A stretch of DNA of 64,000 nt from Clostridium sp. E02 (GCF_003833015.1 NZ_RJLQ01000023.1:1-64000); one strand, 5' to 3'. Shown: positions 51,747 to 61,585, numbered from the stretch's first letter. Numbers and translations are program-made. The notes: a model not told the origin generated them from the letters alone.

Positions 51747-52361
51747 CTACTGGTTGATATAGTTGTGCACATAAAACAATGCTGCATTGACTGCGTTTGT
51801 TGTTGCGCTAGATGTAATGGTTGCACCACTGATGGCATTGATTTCTGAATCTCCTGCATTGCCTGACTTAACAACCGTCAAAGACTCTGAGTTCTTTCCA
51901 GCATATTGATCCTTAAATGCAGGTTCTTCTGCCTTTAATCCAAGTCCTGGAGTATCACTGATTGTCAGAAATTCAATTCCGTTCATGGTGCCGTCCTCTT
52001 TGATTCCAACGGAAATACGAACGGTACCGCCATAACTGTCATCTGAGTAGGAAGTGATTACATATCCAAGTACGTTTCCGCTTTCGTCTACTGCTTCGAG
52101 TGCTTTCTCAACTCCAACTTTGCCAAACTTCTGTGTCAGCAGTTCCTCATTACATGTTTCAATGGATTTTGCCATCTCATCCTTAGTCTGAAAGTCATCT
52201 GCGTCAGGAAAGACCGCTTTATATGCCTCTAGATTAGCTGCCACAGTCGCTTTTTCAATCGGAGCTTTCGTAATCTGATAAGCGCCGCCCAGTAAAAAAC
52301 CGGAGAACAGGGTAATCAAAAATAAAACAAAAGCGTCTTTCATATAACCGCCTTTTTTCAT
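51747..52361 (-). CDS. rnfG: Rnf complex subunit G, covalent FMN
   Basis: The 204-residue protein has one N-terminal membrane helix (AFVLFLITLFSGFLLGGAYQ). Its FMN-binding domain has the attachment motif in EINAISGATITSSATTNAV (SGAT; Thr carries FMN by phosphoester bond). The ATG at 52361 begins one base after the rnfD stop, with its GGGGGG ribosome site inside the rnfD end; the longer reading from 52388 would overlap rnfD. ApbE, needed for FMN transfer, is not in the window. Confidence 0.93.
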   Translation of the reverse strand: MKKGGYMKDAFVLFLITLFSGFLLGGAYQITKAPIEKATVAANLEAYKAVFPDADDFQTKDEMAKSIETCNEELLTQKFGKVGVEKALEAVDESGNVLGYVITSYSDDSYGGTVRISVGIKEDGTMNGIEFLTISDTPGLGLKAEEPAFKDQYAGKNSESLTVVKSGNAGDSEINAISGATITSSATTNAVNAALFYVHNYINQ

Positions 52362-52362
52362 C

Positions 52363-53286
52363 TTACTTCCCCCCCTTTCCAAATGCAATAGGAAGTGAAA
52401 TCTTCTCTATCAAAGGTACCATAATATTACTAATGATAATCGCATAGGAAACTCCTTCTGCGGAACCACCAAAAAGACGGAACAAGCCAGTGAGTACCCC
52501 TAACAGGATACCGAAATAAATTTGTCCCTTGGGCGTTATTGGACTGGTTGTATAATCCGTAGCCATAAAAAATGCGCCAAAAATAATACCACCGCCACAC
52601 AAATGAGTCAGTACATACATCAGATCATGCTGCCCAAATATAAATACAAAAAGAGAAAATGTGATTAAATAAACGGCAGGAATTCGAATGGAAATCACTT
52701 TCCTGATTATTAAGTAGGCTGCACCAATTAACAATGCAATCACCGATACTTCACCAATCGTTCCTGGAATCTTACCTATAAACATTGCAGTTGTATCAAC
52801 TACCTGACCTGCCTTGAATGCAGCAAGTGGTGTCGGGCTTACAACTGCGTCATTGTATGTAAACGTAGTCATAGGACCAGCAAAAGAAATCAAAAGGAAA
52901 CATCTGGCAGCCAAAGCTGGGTTCATAAAGTTCTGACCCAATCCACCATATAATTGCTTTACAACAATCACTGCAAAGATACCGCCCAAAAATGGCATCC
53001 ACAATGGGAGAGCCGGTGGCATGTTGAGTCCTAAGATCATACCAGTTACCAAAGCACTTCCGTCACCAACGGTTACTGGTTTCCCCATTAAAGTTTCAAA
53101 TACATATTCACTTAATACACAAGACAAAACACTGACCAGTAAAACAAGGGCAGCTTTTATTCCAAACTGATATACACCATACGCAGTTACAGGGAGCATA
53201 GCAATCGCAACATCAAGCATAATATTCTGTGTTGTGATCCGATCCCTTACATGAGGTGATGATGATACGTTTAATAATTTACTCAT
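52363..53286 (-). CDS. rnfD: Rnf complex subunit D
   Basis: The 307-residue membrane subunit has about nine helices and the covalent-FMN site region AVVSPTPLAAFKAG. It has the NQR2/RnfD signature GHDLM-like loop (FGQHDLMYVLTHLCGGG). The ATG at 53286 has GGAGG 8-12 bases upstream, giving MSKLLNVSSSPHVRDR, the usual start; the reading from 53415 overlaps rnfC and is rejected. Confidence 0.93.
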   Translation of the reverse strand: MSKLLNVSSSPHVRDRITTQNIMLDVAIAMLPVTAYGVYQFGIKAALVLLVSVLSCVLSEYVFETLMGKPVTVGDGSALVTGMILGLNMPPALPLWMPFLGGIFAVIVVKQLYGGLGQNFMNPALAARCFLLISFAGPMTTFTYNDAVVSPTPLAAFKAGQVVDTTAMFIGKIPGTIGEVSVIALLIGAAYLIIRKVISIRIPAVYLITFSLFVFIFGQHDLMYVLTHLCGGGIIFGAFFMATDYTTSPITPKGQIYFGILLGVLTGLFRLFGGSAEGVSYAIIISNIMVPLIEKISLPIAFGKGGK

Positions 53287-53296
53287 TCTCCACCTC

Positions 53297-54619
53297 CTAC
53301 GCTTTCTTTCTACTTGCAACAACAGCTTTTCGCATCTCTTTAAATGCCTGGGTGAGTGGCCTTTTTGCCGGGCAAATAAAGGTACAACAGCCACATTCGC
53401 AGCATTCCATACCATCGAGTTTTAAAAATTTATCCATGTCAGAACTCTCTGCAGCATCCATCATCATCTGTGGAATGACACGGCTGGGGCATACAGTTAC
53501 ACACCGGCCACAACGAATACAGGCAGTGGGTGCGTTTATTGCAACTTCATCTGTTGTCAGACAGGTAAGCGCAGAAGAAGTCTTTGTAACAGGAATATCC
53601 ATATGAAACAGGGCTTGCCCCATCATCGGACCTCCTGATATCACTTTCTCCGGCTCTGTTTTAAATCCACCTGACGCTTCTAAAAGTTCCCGATAATTTG
53701 TTCCGGTTCTCACCTCATAGTTCTGAGGATGTACTATGGCATCTCCGGTAACCGTAATGATACGACGGATTAACGGTGTGCTCTTTGCAACTGCATAATA
53801 AATAGAAATAGCCGTGTCCACATTATTAACAATACAGCCTGCATCTGCTGGCAGCATGGTAGAATTAATCTTTCTTCCTGTCACAGCATAAATCAGAGAG
53901 CGTTCTCCACCCTGAGGATATTTTGTCTTCAATGGACAAACTGTGATTCTTGGCTCATCTTTTACCAACTCAGTCATCCGTTTGATCGCTTCTGGTTTAT
54001 TGGTTTCAATGCCAATTACACCTTTCGCGTTGTCAAAAAGCTGAAGCATGATATTCAAACCTTTTACAATGCTTTCCGATTCTTCTAACATCATACGATA
54101 ATCCGAAGTCAGATATGGTTCACATTCTGCTGCGTTTACAATAATGGTGTCAATTTTGGTTTCATCCTTTGGTGTAAGCTTTACATGAGTGGGAAATCCT
54201 GCTCCTCCAAGACCTACGATTCCAGCTTCTTTTACAATATTACGAATCTCATCCTTTGACAAGGACTTGGGATCTCTATCTGCACCAAATCCTTCCACAG
54301 TTTGATATTTTCCGTCATTCTCTACAATAATAGATGGAACCATGGAACCATTGGCAACCATTCTTGGTTCAATTGTCTTAACCGATCCGGATACGGAACT
54401 GATCACATATGCTGATATGAAACCACCCGGCTCTCCTATCTTCTGACCAACAAGTACCTGATCTCCTGCAGCCACCAATGGCTTTGCAGGTGCGCCAATA
54501 TGCTGGGACAGTGGGAACACCATCTCACCTTTTGGCTGAAGCACTTGAACTGATTTACTCTCAGACAGTTCTTTTCCCTCATAAGGGTGAATGCCGCCTT
54601 TAAATGTAGCCAAACCCAT
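53297..54619 (-). CDS. rnfC: Rnf complex subunit C, NADH/FMN site
   Basis: The 440-residue peripheral subunit is where electrons reach NAD+. It shows GIVGLGGAGFPTHVKLTP (nucleotide/FMN site) and the ferredoxin-like motifs CIRCGRCVTVCPSRVIP and CCECGCCTFICPAKRPL. It is the first gene of rnfCDGEAB in the canonical clostridial order. GAGGG precedes the ATG. Confidence 0.94.
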   Translation of the reverse strand: MGLATFKGGIHPYEGKELSESKSVQVLQPKGEMVFPLSQHIGAPAKPLVAAGDQVLVGQKIGEPGGFISAYVISSVSGSVKTIEPRMVANGSMVPSIIVENDGKYQTVEGFGADRDPKSLSKDEIRNIVKEAGIVGLGGAGFPTHVKLTPKDETKIDTIIVNAAECEPYLTSDYRMMLEESESIVKGLNIMLQLFDNAKGVIGIETNKPEAIKRMTELVKDEPRITVCPLKTKYPQGGERSLIYAVTGRKINSTMLPADAGCIVNNVDTAISIYYAVAKSTPLIRRIITVTGDAIVHPQNYEVRTGTNYRELLEASGGFKTEPEKVISGGPMMGQALFHMDIPVTKTSSALTCLTTDEVAINAPTACIRCGRCVTVCPSRVIPQMMMDAAESSDMDKFLKLDGMECCECGCCTFICPAKRPLTQAFKEMRKAVVASRKKA

Positions 54620-54689
54620 TTAACTAACCCTCTTTCTCTACAATTCTTAGTCTCTCCCGACAGAATTTTTGTCTTCCGTCACTCGAAAC

Positions 54690-54718
54690 AGTATATCACA
54701 AATAAAAAACCGAAACAA
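54690..54718 (-). promoter_or_regulatory. Promoter of the rnf operon
   Basis: Minus strand TTGTTT (54713-54718), 17 bases, TATACT (54690-54695), about 70 bases before the rnfC ATG. Confidence 0.6.
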
Positions 54719-55022
54719 TGGAAAATTACATATTGTATACTGTGTTTCTAAAGTAAAACCTTCCATTGAATCAAATATATGCCTTTTATTATAACTCCTT
54801 ATTGTTAAATATTTATCAGCTCGGAATGACTTTCTTCGCCATTGTTTTTGATAAAATACAATTAACGAATCATCTTTGTAAAATAAACCATATTTACATA
54901 AAATAAATTTTTATCTTTGTGAAAGTTTTAATGATAAACTGCTGATTTTTGCCTTATATGGCTTTTGCATCCATCGAATTTTTATCAGTTATATTTTACT
55001 TATTAAAATAATTAATAAATGA

Positions 55023-55055
55023 AGGGAGCAAGGAAAAATCGTTTCCATGCTCCCT
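55023..55055 (-). terminator. Terminator of the ABC exporter operon
   Basis: A 12-bp stem with one mismatch (55023-55034 with 55044-55055) and a T-rich but not pure tail on the minus strand. Confidence 0.6.
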
Positions 55056-55076
55056 GATCACTGTTATTTTATATCG

Positions 55077-56954
55077 TTAGTCTAATTCAAGGGCTCCTGT
55101 ATCAAGCTGATAATACCTGCCTTTTTGTTTCAGCAGATCCTCATGATCCCCCCGTTCTATAATCTCTCCATTTTCTAGTACCATAATGGCATTTGCATTG
55201 CGTACTGTAGAAAGACGATGTGCGATCACAAAGGTGGTACGATCTTTCATAAGCCGATCCATTCCTTGTTCAATGTGTTTTTCTGTTCTTGTATCAACGG
55301 AACTGGTAGCTTCATCAAGAATTAGAATTGGGGCCTTCGAGAGGGCAGCCCTTGCTATATTAAGCAGTTGCCGCTGTCCTTGACTTAGATTCGATCCGTC
55401 TCCCTCTAAAACAGTATCAAACCCTTCTGGCAGTCTCATAATAAAGGAATAGGCAGACGCTGTTTTTGCCGCCTGAATCACTTCTTCATCCGTTGCATCC
55501 AGTCTTCCATAACGAATGTTATCCATTACCGTACCAGTAAATAGGTGGGTATCTTGAAGTACCATAGCGATATTCTGGCGGAGATTATCTCTTCTTAAAT
55601 GTTGTATGTTCACTCCGTCAATGATTATCTCTCCACTTTGTATATCATAGAACCGATTAAGCAGATTGGTGATTGTGGTCTTCCCAGCTCCCGTGGATCC
55701 TACAAAAGCAATTTTCTGTCCTGGCTTTGCATAAAGACTGATATTCTTTAAGATCACTTTGTCTGGATTATATCCAAATGTAACTTGTTTTAATTCTACA
55801 AAGCCATTCATGGGCTTCAGTACTTCGGCACTGGAATCATCTACTGGCTCTGGTTTTTCATCCATAATTGCAAAGACACGTTCTGCTCCTGCCAGAGCAG
55901 TGAAGACGTTGCTGATCTGCATGGAAATCTCATTAATGGGACGGCTAAATTGTCTGGAGAAGTTTAAAAATACAGTCAATCCACCTACATCAAAGCCCCG
56001 CAGTACACATAGTGCCGCACCAATACAGGAAGTGAAGATATAATTTAACTGGCTTAAATTCAACATAACAGGCATCATGACACCACCAAAAAACTGGGCA
56101 TGAATCATGTTGTTTCTCAGATCATCATTTAATAATCCAAACTCTTCTTCCGCAACCTCTTCGTGGCAAAAAACTTTTACTACCTTTTGTCCACTAATCG
56201 TTTCTTCTATATAACCATTGACAGCTCCCAGGGAACTTTGTTGAGCCGAGAAATATTTCTGGCTTCTAGAAGCGATCAGACTTGCTGCTTTTATCATGAT
56301 CGGTATAATCACGATAGTTATCAAAGTAAGCCAGAGATTGGTGTAGATCATAAGAGCCAGAGTTCCGATAATACTCAGAGCACCAGAAAACATCTGTACC
56401 AGTGTACTGCTTAACATCTGACCAATGGTATCCACATCGTTACTGAATCGACTCATTAAGTCACCCGTGTTATTGGTATCATAAAATCTGATTGGAAGTT
56501 TCTGCATTTTTTCAAACAGTTCATCTCTTATCCTTTTTAATGCGTTTTGAGCAACTGTAAGCATAATTCTTGCCTGTGTATAATTGGCTATAATTCCAAA
56601 CAAATAAATAATTCCCATTGTTGCCAATCCTCGAAAAAGACCTGCTGCACTTCCTCTGCTTCCATCAAGAGGAGCAATGTATTGGTTGATGATAGGGCGA
56701 AGCATATAGGAACCACCCAGCATGGAAAGTGTATTGATAATAACACAAAAGAAGGCAACTCCCATTGAAAGTTTATATTCACTTAAATATGACATCAGCC
56801 TGCGAATTGTAGCTTTCGTGTTCTTTGGTGCGCTTCCTTTCACTGATCCTCCTCGGCCGTGCCCTCTGCCACTCATACCTCCTCCCACTTTAGCAGGTGC
56901 TGTATAACGGTTGTAGCGCTTTTTCAAACTGTTAATTTTCTTTTGTTCTTCCAT
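55077..56954 (-). CDS. ABC exporter half-transporter with canonical nucleotide site
   Basis: This 625-residue protein has a basic Gly-rich N-terminal extension (VGGGMSGRGHGRGGSVKGSA), six membrane helices, then an ATPase domain. Walker A GSTGAGKTT, signature LSQGQRQLL, Walker B ILILDEATSSVD with the catalytic Glu, and H-loop FVIAHRLSTV are intact. Its ATG shares the A of the preceding gene's TAA (TAATG), so the two are made together as a heterodimer. Multidrug or lipid/peptide export is likely; substrate unknown. Confidence 0.9.
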   Translation of the reverse strand: MEEQKKINSLKKRYNRYTAPAKVGGGMSGRGHGRGGSVKGSAPKNTKATIRRLMSYLSEYKLSMGVAFFCVIINTLSMLGGSYMLRPIINQYIAPLDGSRGSAAGLFRGLATMGIIYLFGIIANYTQARIMLTVAQNALKRIRDELFEKMQKLPIRFYDTNNTGDLMSRFSNDVDTIGQMLSSTLVQMFSGALSIIGTLALMIYTNLWLTLITIVIIPIMIKAASLIASRSQKYFSAQQSSLGAVNGYIEETISGQKVVKVFCHEEVAEEEFGLLNDDLRNNMIHAQFFGGVMMPVMLNLSQLNYIFTSCIGAALCVLRGFDVGGLTVFLNFSRQFSRPINEISMQISNVFTALAGAERVFAIMDEKPEPVDDSSAEVLKPMNGFVELKQVTFGYNPDKVILKNISLYAKPGQKIAFVGSTGAGKTTITNLLNRFYDIQSGEIIIDGVNIQHLRRDNLRQNIAMVLQDTHLFTGTVMDNIRYGRLDATDEEVIQAAKTASAYSFIMRLPEGFDTVLEGDGSNLSQGQRQLLNIARAALSKAPILILDEATSSVDTRTEKHIEQGMDRLMKDRTTFVIAHRLSTVRNANAIMVLENGEIIERGDHEDLLKQKGRYYQLDTGALELD

Positions 56955-58693
56955 TAGGCACCTGCCTCCTTTTCCCGATCTTTTTGTGAATAGTAAATCT
57001 CCTGATATGCCTCACAAGATTTCATGAGTTCCTTATGAGTTCCCATCCCTGTGATTTTTCCTTCATCCAGGACAATGATTTTATCTGCGTGTTCTACAGA
57101 TCCAATTCTCTGCGCAATAATGATTTTTGTAGTGTCTTTTAGTGCTGTTTGAAAACATTGTCTGATTTTGGCTTCCGTTGCGGTATCAACCGCTGAAGTG
57201 CTGTCATCAAGAATTAATATTTTCGGTTCCTTTAACAAGGTTCTTGCAATGCAAAGCCTTTGTTTCTGTCCTCCCGATACATTCGATCCGCCCTGCCCTA
57301 AATCTGTATTATACCCCTCATTAAAACTGGATACAAATCCATGAGCTTGGGCACTTTCCGACATCTGATAGATCTTTTCCATCGTAGCATCCGCTTCTCC
57401 CCAACGCAAATTCTCCTCAATCGTTCCGGAAAACAGGACGTTTTTTTGAAGAACCATACCTACGTTTTCACGAAGATGTCGAATGGAATAATCTTTTACA
57501 TTGATTCCATCTACCAGAACTTCTCCCTCACTTGTATCATAAAGGCGAGGAATCATTTGTACAAGAGATGTTTTTCCACTTCCTGTAGCACCAATGATTC
57601 CAATGGTTTCTCTTGGTTCTACTGTAAAATTAATATGGCTTAAAACCATCTCATCGGTTCCCTCTGCATACTGGAAGGAAACATCACGAAATTCAACTTT
57701 TCCTTTTGTGATCTGTGCGGATTTTTGTTTGGACTCATCATCGGTTAAATCTACTTCTGTATCTAGAACTTCTCTCACACGTTTTAAAGAAGCCATCGCA
57801 CGGGATGCCTGCAAAAAGACCATAGATAACATCATCAACGACATAAGAATTTGAACAATATAGATGGTAAAAGCAGTCAAATCTCCAACGGGCATTTTTC
57901 CTGCTATGATTAAATTCCCTCCAAACCACACCACTGCAATCGTGGTAACATTCATCATAAGCATCATGACTGGCATCGTGGCTATTACCACTTTCATTGC
58001 ATTTAAACTGCCTTCTGTCAAATCCAGGTTGGTAGCCTTAAACTTTTTTTCTTCATAATCTTCTCTTACAAACGACTTTATGACCCGCATATTTGTCAGC
58101 GCCTCTTGAACCCCTGAGTTCAATCGGTCTATTTTCTTTTGCATTATTTGAAATCTCGGATACGCTGTTTTCAATATGATTAAAATAAAAACAATAAGAA
58201 TGGGAATCACTACCAATAAGACCATTACCAGTTGCTGGTTTATTAAATATGCCATAATCAATCCACCCACCAGCATTCCAGGCGCCCGAAACATGAGACG
58301 CAGACTAAGCATTACTACATTCTGAATTTGTTGAATGTCATTGGTGAGTCTTGTTACCAAAGATCCTGTGCTGAATTCATCAATATTTTTAAATGAAAAC
58401 TGCTGGACTTTATGAAATATATCCTTTCTTAAATCTGTACTAAAGCAAATGGAAGCTTTTGCTGAAAAATAAGCTCCTCCGATTCCTCCCACAGCCATAA
58501 TAACAGCAATGATAAGCATTCCAATCCCCATCCGGACGATGTAATCCAAATTTCTTTCCAAAACACCATGATTTATGATCAATGATGTCATTCTTGGAAG
58601 CATGATTTCTCCAAATACTTCCGTTAACATTAGAACCGGCGCCAGAATAAAGGCTCCCAGATAGGGCCTTATATATCTCCAATATTGTTTCAA
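56954..58693 (-). CDS. ABC exporter half-transporter with degenerate nucleotide site
   Basis: This 579-residue protein has six helices, then an ATPase domain with Walker A GATGSGKTS and signature VSGGQKQRL. Walker B ends ILILDDSTSAVD, with Asp where the catalytic Glu should be. The H-loop reads IIIAQRIGSV, with Gln in place of His. This is the pattern of the non-catalytic partner in heterodimeric exporters such as BmrCD, LmrCD and TM287/288. It lies 4 bases after the MarR gene and is coupled to the canonical partner. Confidence 0.9.
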   Translation of the reverse strand: MKQYWRYIRPYLGAFILAPVLMLTEVFGEIMLPRMTSLIINHGVLERNLDYIVRMGIGMLIIAVIMAVGGIGGAYFSAKASICFSTDLRKDIFHKVQQFSFKNIDEFSTGSLVTRLTNDIQQIQNVVMLSLRLMFRAPGMLVGGLIMAYLINQQLVMVLLVVIPILIVFILIILKTAYPRFQIMQKKIDRLNSGVQEALTNMRVIKSFVREDYEEKKFKATNLDLTEGSLNAMKVVIATMPVMMLMMNVTTIAVVWFGGNLIIAGKMPVGDLTAFTIYIVQILMSLMMLSMVFLQASRAMASLKRVREVLDTEVDLTDDESKQKSAQITKGKVEFRDVSFQYAEGTDEMVLSHINFTVEPRETIGIIGATGSGKTSLVQMIPRLYDTSEGEVLVDGINVKDYSIRHLRENVGMVLQKNVLFSGTIEENLRWGEADATMEKIYQMSESAQAHGFVSSFNEGYNTDLGQGGSNVSGGQKQRLCIARTLLKEPKILILDDSTSAVDTATEAKIRQCFQTALKDTTKIIIAQRIGSVEHADKIIVLDEGKITGMGTHKELMKSCEAYQEIYYSQKDREKEAGA

Positions 58694-58697
58694 ATCT

Positions 58698-59192
58698 TTA
58701 TTCCTCTCTTTCTGTCATGTTTTCTCCCATAGGAATTTGAGATAAATTGGTATAAATACGATCCAACATCTGCTCCATCTCAGACAGTTCTTCTTTGGTA
58801 AATCCAGTAAACATCTGGGTCTCCACCGTGTGAAAATATTCCTGACTGCACTTTACCATATCCCATCCCATTTCAGTCAGACCTAACTTATTCATCCGAT
58901 TGTCATCCTGATCAACGACTCGGGTGATATATCCACCTTTTTCCAGTTTCTTTACTGACACGGCGATGGTGGCTGTGGAAACATAAAGGTGTTGTGCAAT
59001 TTCCTTTTGTGATATGTTGGAATGACGGGCCAGCATCATAAGGATCTGATGCTGGCTGCGATAAACCCCTGTTTTCCTTACCCTGCAATCTAAAATACAG
59101 TGGTGAAGCTTCATTATTTTCATATATTGTTTCATTACACTACGCAGTGGGGAAACTTCTTCTTCCTCCGCTCCAGACCTAATTGGCCTCAT
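58698..59192 (-). CDS. MarR-family regulator
   Basis: The 164-residue protein has a winged helix at residues ~50-115 (HQILMMLARHSNISQKEIAQ; HLYVSTATIAVSVKKLEKGG; RVVDQDDNRMNKLGLTEMG) and helical dimerisation ends. AGGAGGG precedes the ATG. It is the first gene of the MarR-ABC-ABC operon, whose promoter is followed by an AT-rich palindrome, so it likely represses its own operon until an exported compound binds it. Confidence 0.9.
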   Translation of the reverse strand: MRPIRSGAEEEEVSPLRSVMKQYMKIMKLHHCILDCRVRKTGVYRSQHQILMMLARHSNISQKEIAQHLYVSTATIAVSVKKLEKGGYITRVVDQDDNRMNKLGLTEMGWDMVKCSQEYFHTVETQMFTGFTKEELSEMEQMLDRIYTNLSQIPMGENMTEREE

Positions 59193-59221
59193 TAGATCCC
59201 TCCTTTCGTTAGCTTATTAAT

Positions 59222-59233
59222 AATTAGCTAATT
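59222..59233 (-). promoter_or_regulatory. Candidate MarR operator
   Basis: AATTAGCTAATT, a perfect 12-bp palindrome just downstream of the promoter -10. A related half (TTAGCT) lies at about 59209-59214. Confidence 0.5.
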
Positions 59234-59244
59234 AACTATATGGA

Positions 59245-59273
59245 ATTATATCACCAGAAATTATTATTTGCAA
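59245..59273 (-). promoter_or_regulatory. Promoter of the MarR-ABC operon
   Basis: Minus strand TTGCAA (59268-59273), 17 bases, TATAAT (59245-59250), with an extended TG. Confidence 0.75.
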
Positions 59274-59327
59274 CTAGATTATTATAGAAAATCCAATTAA
59301 AATACTAGTTTTATTTGCGCAATATGC

Positions 59328-59918
59328 CTAAATAAAATTGAATGCTTCTTGTTCATAAAGCTGTTGTTTCTTTAAAACAACTGGTCTTTGACCGATTCTT
59401 GTTTGAAACGTCTCATCATTTAATAACCAGTCCCCAATTTCATCCCGCTCTAATACAAAGGGCATTCGGCTATGAACAGGAGCCACAGAGGGGTTTGCTT
59501 CTGTTGTCATTATCACAAACCTTTCTTCTCCTTCCCATATATTAAAAAACCCGCCCATAAAGATTACAGGAGAATCCTGCCGGCGAAAGGAAACTTTCTC
59601 CTTGGATCGATTCCATTCATAAAAACCGGCACAAGGAATCACAACCCTTCGGTGAAGAATACTTTCCCGAAACATGGTTTTCTCCAGAACCGTTTCTGAT
59701 CTAGAATTAAAGATAACCCCTTTTTTATTCCATCCAGGAAATCCCCATCGCTGCCACCTAAGAGCTACTTTCTGATTTTTCCCCACCAGAACGGGTGCCT
59801 CCTGTGTTGGATAAATATCCCCGGTAAGCTGCGTTCTTTTTACTCTTTCCTCTATTTCTTCTATTAATTTTTCAATTTCTCTGGCTGTCTCATCATCCAC
59901 ATAATATCTTCCACACAT
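59328..59918 (-). CDS. SRAP-domain protein (YedK/HMCES family)
   Basis: The 196-residue protein begins MCGRYYVDD; Cys2, exposed after Met removal, forms the thiazolidine link to abasic sites in single-stranded DNA. WNKKGVIFNSRSETV, VVIPCAGFYEWNR and VHSRMPFVL (active-site His) are the other family segments. The family protects abasic sites from mutagenic bypass. It is the third gene of a unit starting with a Y-family polymerase that carries a LexA-type box, a fitting DNA-damage context. Confidence 0.92.
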   Translation of the reverse strand: MCGRYYVDDETAREIEKLIEEIEERVKRTQLTGDIYPTQEAPVLVGKNQKVALRWQRWGFPGWNKKGVIFNSRSETVLEKTMFRESILHRRVVIPCAGFYEWNRSKEKVSFRRQDSPVIFMGGFFNIWEGEERFVIMTTEANPSVAPVHSRMPFVLERDEIGDWLLNDETFQTRIGQRPVVLKKQQLYEQEAFNFI

Positions 59919-59941
59919 CCTACTTCATCTTCCTTTTTCGT

Positions 59942-60259
59942 TCATTTTGGTAATATCATAACCCATTTGCAAGCTTCCATGTAAAAAACAAGCTTAAACG
60001 TATGGAGAATTCCTCCAATTACCGCTTCACAATCATATTCCTTTGATGGAATTCCAGAATAATTCTTATTTTCCAAACTTTTTACCCGAATCTCTTTTAC
60101 ACTCTGGATGATGCCATCATCGCCTTCGAATTTAAAGCTTAATGGTCTTAAACTGCAACTGGCAGTAAACCAAGCTTTGCAAGCGATATGATACATTTTA
60201 CCATTAACTTCTCCACTGTCAATCGCCTTTGCGTTGATTCCGATTCCAAACGAAGACAT
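59942..60259 (-). CDS. Unknown protein in the SOS-type operon
   Basis: This 105-residue protein (MSSFGIGINAKAIDSGEVNG... FYMEACKWVMILPK) has no signal peptide, membrane span or recognised motif. Predicted beta-rich segments (MYHIACKAWFTASCSL, ILHTFKLVFYMEACKWVMIL) suggest a small beta domain. The ATG at 60259 has GGGAGAGG upstream and avoids overlap with the polymerase gene; a longer start at 60301 would overlap it by 23 bases. It lies between dinB and SRAP on one transcript, so a role in DNA-damage tolerance is a reasonable inference only. Confidence 0.65.
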   Translation of the reverse strand: MSSFGIGINAKAIDSGEVNGKMYHIACKAWFTASCSLRPLSFKFEGDDGIIQSVKEIRVKSLENKNYSGIPSKEYDCEAVIGGILHTFKLVFYMEACKWVMILPK

Positions 60260-60278
60260 ACACACCTCTCCCTGTTTT

Positions 60279-61559
60279 TTATCTAATATTTTGTTTCCCA
60301 TAGTCTACGGTTCTTTTTTCCCTGCTGATTCCACCACTCATATGATCTAAATAACGAACCTGTTTTTGTTCCGGAGATTCTAAAAACACCGCTCTTTTTA
60401 TAGCATCATTTCCAAAGCGTTTCCGGATCTGATCAACGGTTTGATCAAGTCGTTCAAGTTTTTCGTAATCATTTTTCTCAAAGAAACTTATCTGCCTGTC
60501 CTGGTTATCGGTTACGTGACTCATATGAATTCCCAGATGCCGGACCGGAGTTTTATCCCATGCCTGGTCAAAGACATCACAAGCAATTTCAAATATCTCC
60601 TTCGTAACATTGGTTGGAGAATAAAGTGAAACTTGATGACTGTAATAATGAAAATCCCAGTCTTTGATCCCTACCGCCAAAACACTGGCCCGGACTTTAT
60701 CCTCCCGAAGTCTGACTGCTAATGTCTCCGCAAGGGATAAAAGTACAAGATGGGCATTTTCTCGATCGGTTATATCAAAAGCTATGGTTGTACTATTCCC
60801 ATACCCTTTGTTAGGAGGAGGTACCGGTTCCACTTTAGAACCGTCCACGCCATGGGAAAATGCATAGAGTTGTTCTCCCATTTTCCCAAGATGGCTTTTG
60901 ATCAAACCAGGATCGCTTTCTGCTAAGTCACCGATGGTTTTTATTCCTATATTATACAGTTTTTTAAACGTGGCTCTCCCCACAAAAAACAGCTCACTTA
61001 CAGGCAGCGGCCATAATTTTTCCGGTATTTCTTGACACCAAAGCGTATGCACCCGATCTGGCTTTTTAAAATCCGATGCCATCTTAGCCAAAACTTTATT
61101 CTCTGACACTCCAATATTTACAGTGAATCCAAGTTCTTTTTTGATCCTTTCTCCAATCAAGGCTGCCGCGATCTCAGGCGCTCCAAACAAGACTTCCATT
61201 CCAGTCATATCCACATAGGCTTCATCTATGGAATATTGTTCTACCTTGGGGGAATATTCCTTTAATAAACGGATAAATGCTTCCGATGATCTCTGATATA
61301 AATTGTAATTAGGAGGTACCAGAAGAAGACTGGGGCATTGTCTTAAAGCCTCTGTAACAGATTGTCCCGTATGAATCCCATATTTCTTTGCCGGAATGCT
61401 TTTTGCAAGGATAATTCCATGGCGCATAGTCACATCTCCTCCAACTGCAGATGGTACCACCCTGAGATCTAAGTTCCCAAGCAAATGCTTCTGCCTATAT
61501 ACTGCTTCCCAGCTTAAAAACGCCGAATTTACATCAATATGAAAAATCACTCGATTCAT
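60279..61559 (-). CDS. dinB: Y-family DNA polymerase (DinB/UmuC-type)
   Basis: The 426-residue protein has the catalytic Asp in FHIDVNSAFLSWEAV and the Asp-Glu pair in QYSIDEAYVDMTG. VNIGVSENKVLAKMASDFKKP and the helix-hairpin-helix TIGDLAESDPGLI follow, then the little-finger domain. It performs error-prone bypass of lesions. The Ser-Ala-Phe steric-gate region (NSAFLSWE) is of the clostridial type. An SOS-box-like palindrome 27 bases upstream suggests LexA control. Confidence 0.92.
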   Translation of the reverse strand: MNRVIFHIDVNSAFLSWEAVYRQKHLLGNLDLRVVPSAVGGDVTMRHGIILAKSIPAKKYGIHTGQSVTEALRQCPSLLLVPPNYNLYQRSSEAFIRLLKEYSPKVEQYSIDEAYVDMTGMEVLFGAPEIAAALIGERIKKELGFTVNIGVSENKVLAKMASDFKKPDRVHTLWCQEIPEKLWPLPVSELFFVGRATFKKLYNIGIKTIGDLAESDPGLIKSHLGKMGEQLYAFSHGVDGSKVEPVPPPNKGYGNSTTIAFDITDRENAHLVLLSLAETLAVRLREDKVRASVLAVGIKDWDFHYYSHQVSLYSPTNVTKEIFEIACDVFDQAWDKTPVRHLGIHMSHVTDNQDRQISFFEKNDYEKLERLDQTVDQIRKRFGNDAIKRAVFLESPEQKQVRYLDHMSGGISREKRTVDYGKQNIR

Positions 61560-61585
61560 ATACTCACCTCTGAATATATAATAAC

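Larger units (their letters stand above)
54620..55076. other. AT-rich intergenic region between rnf operon and ABC exporter
   Basis: Contains the rnf promoter at 54690-54718 and the exporter terminator at 55023-55055. Between 54730 and 55020 I see only AT-rich DNA with short imperfect repeats (ATCTTTGT near 54871 and 54914) and no supported gene. Confidence 0.6.
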
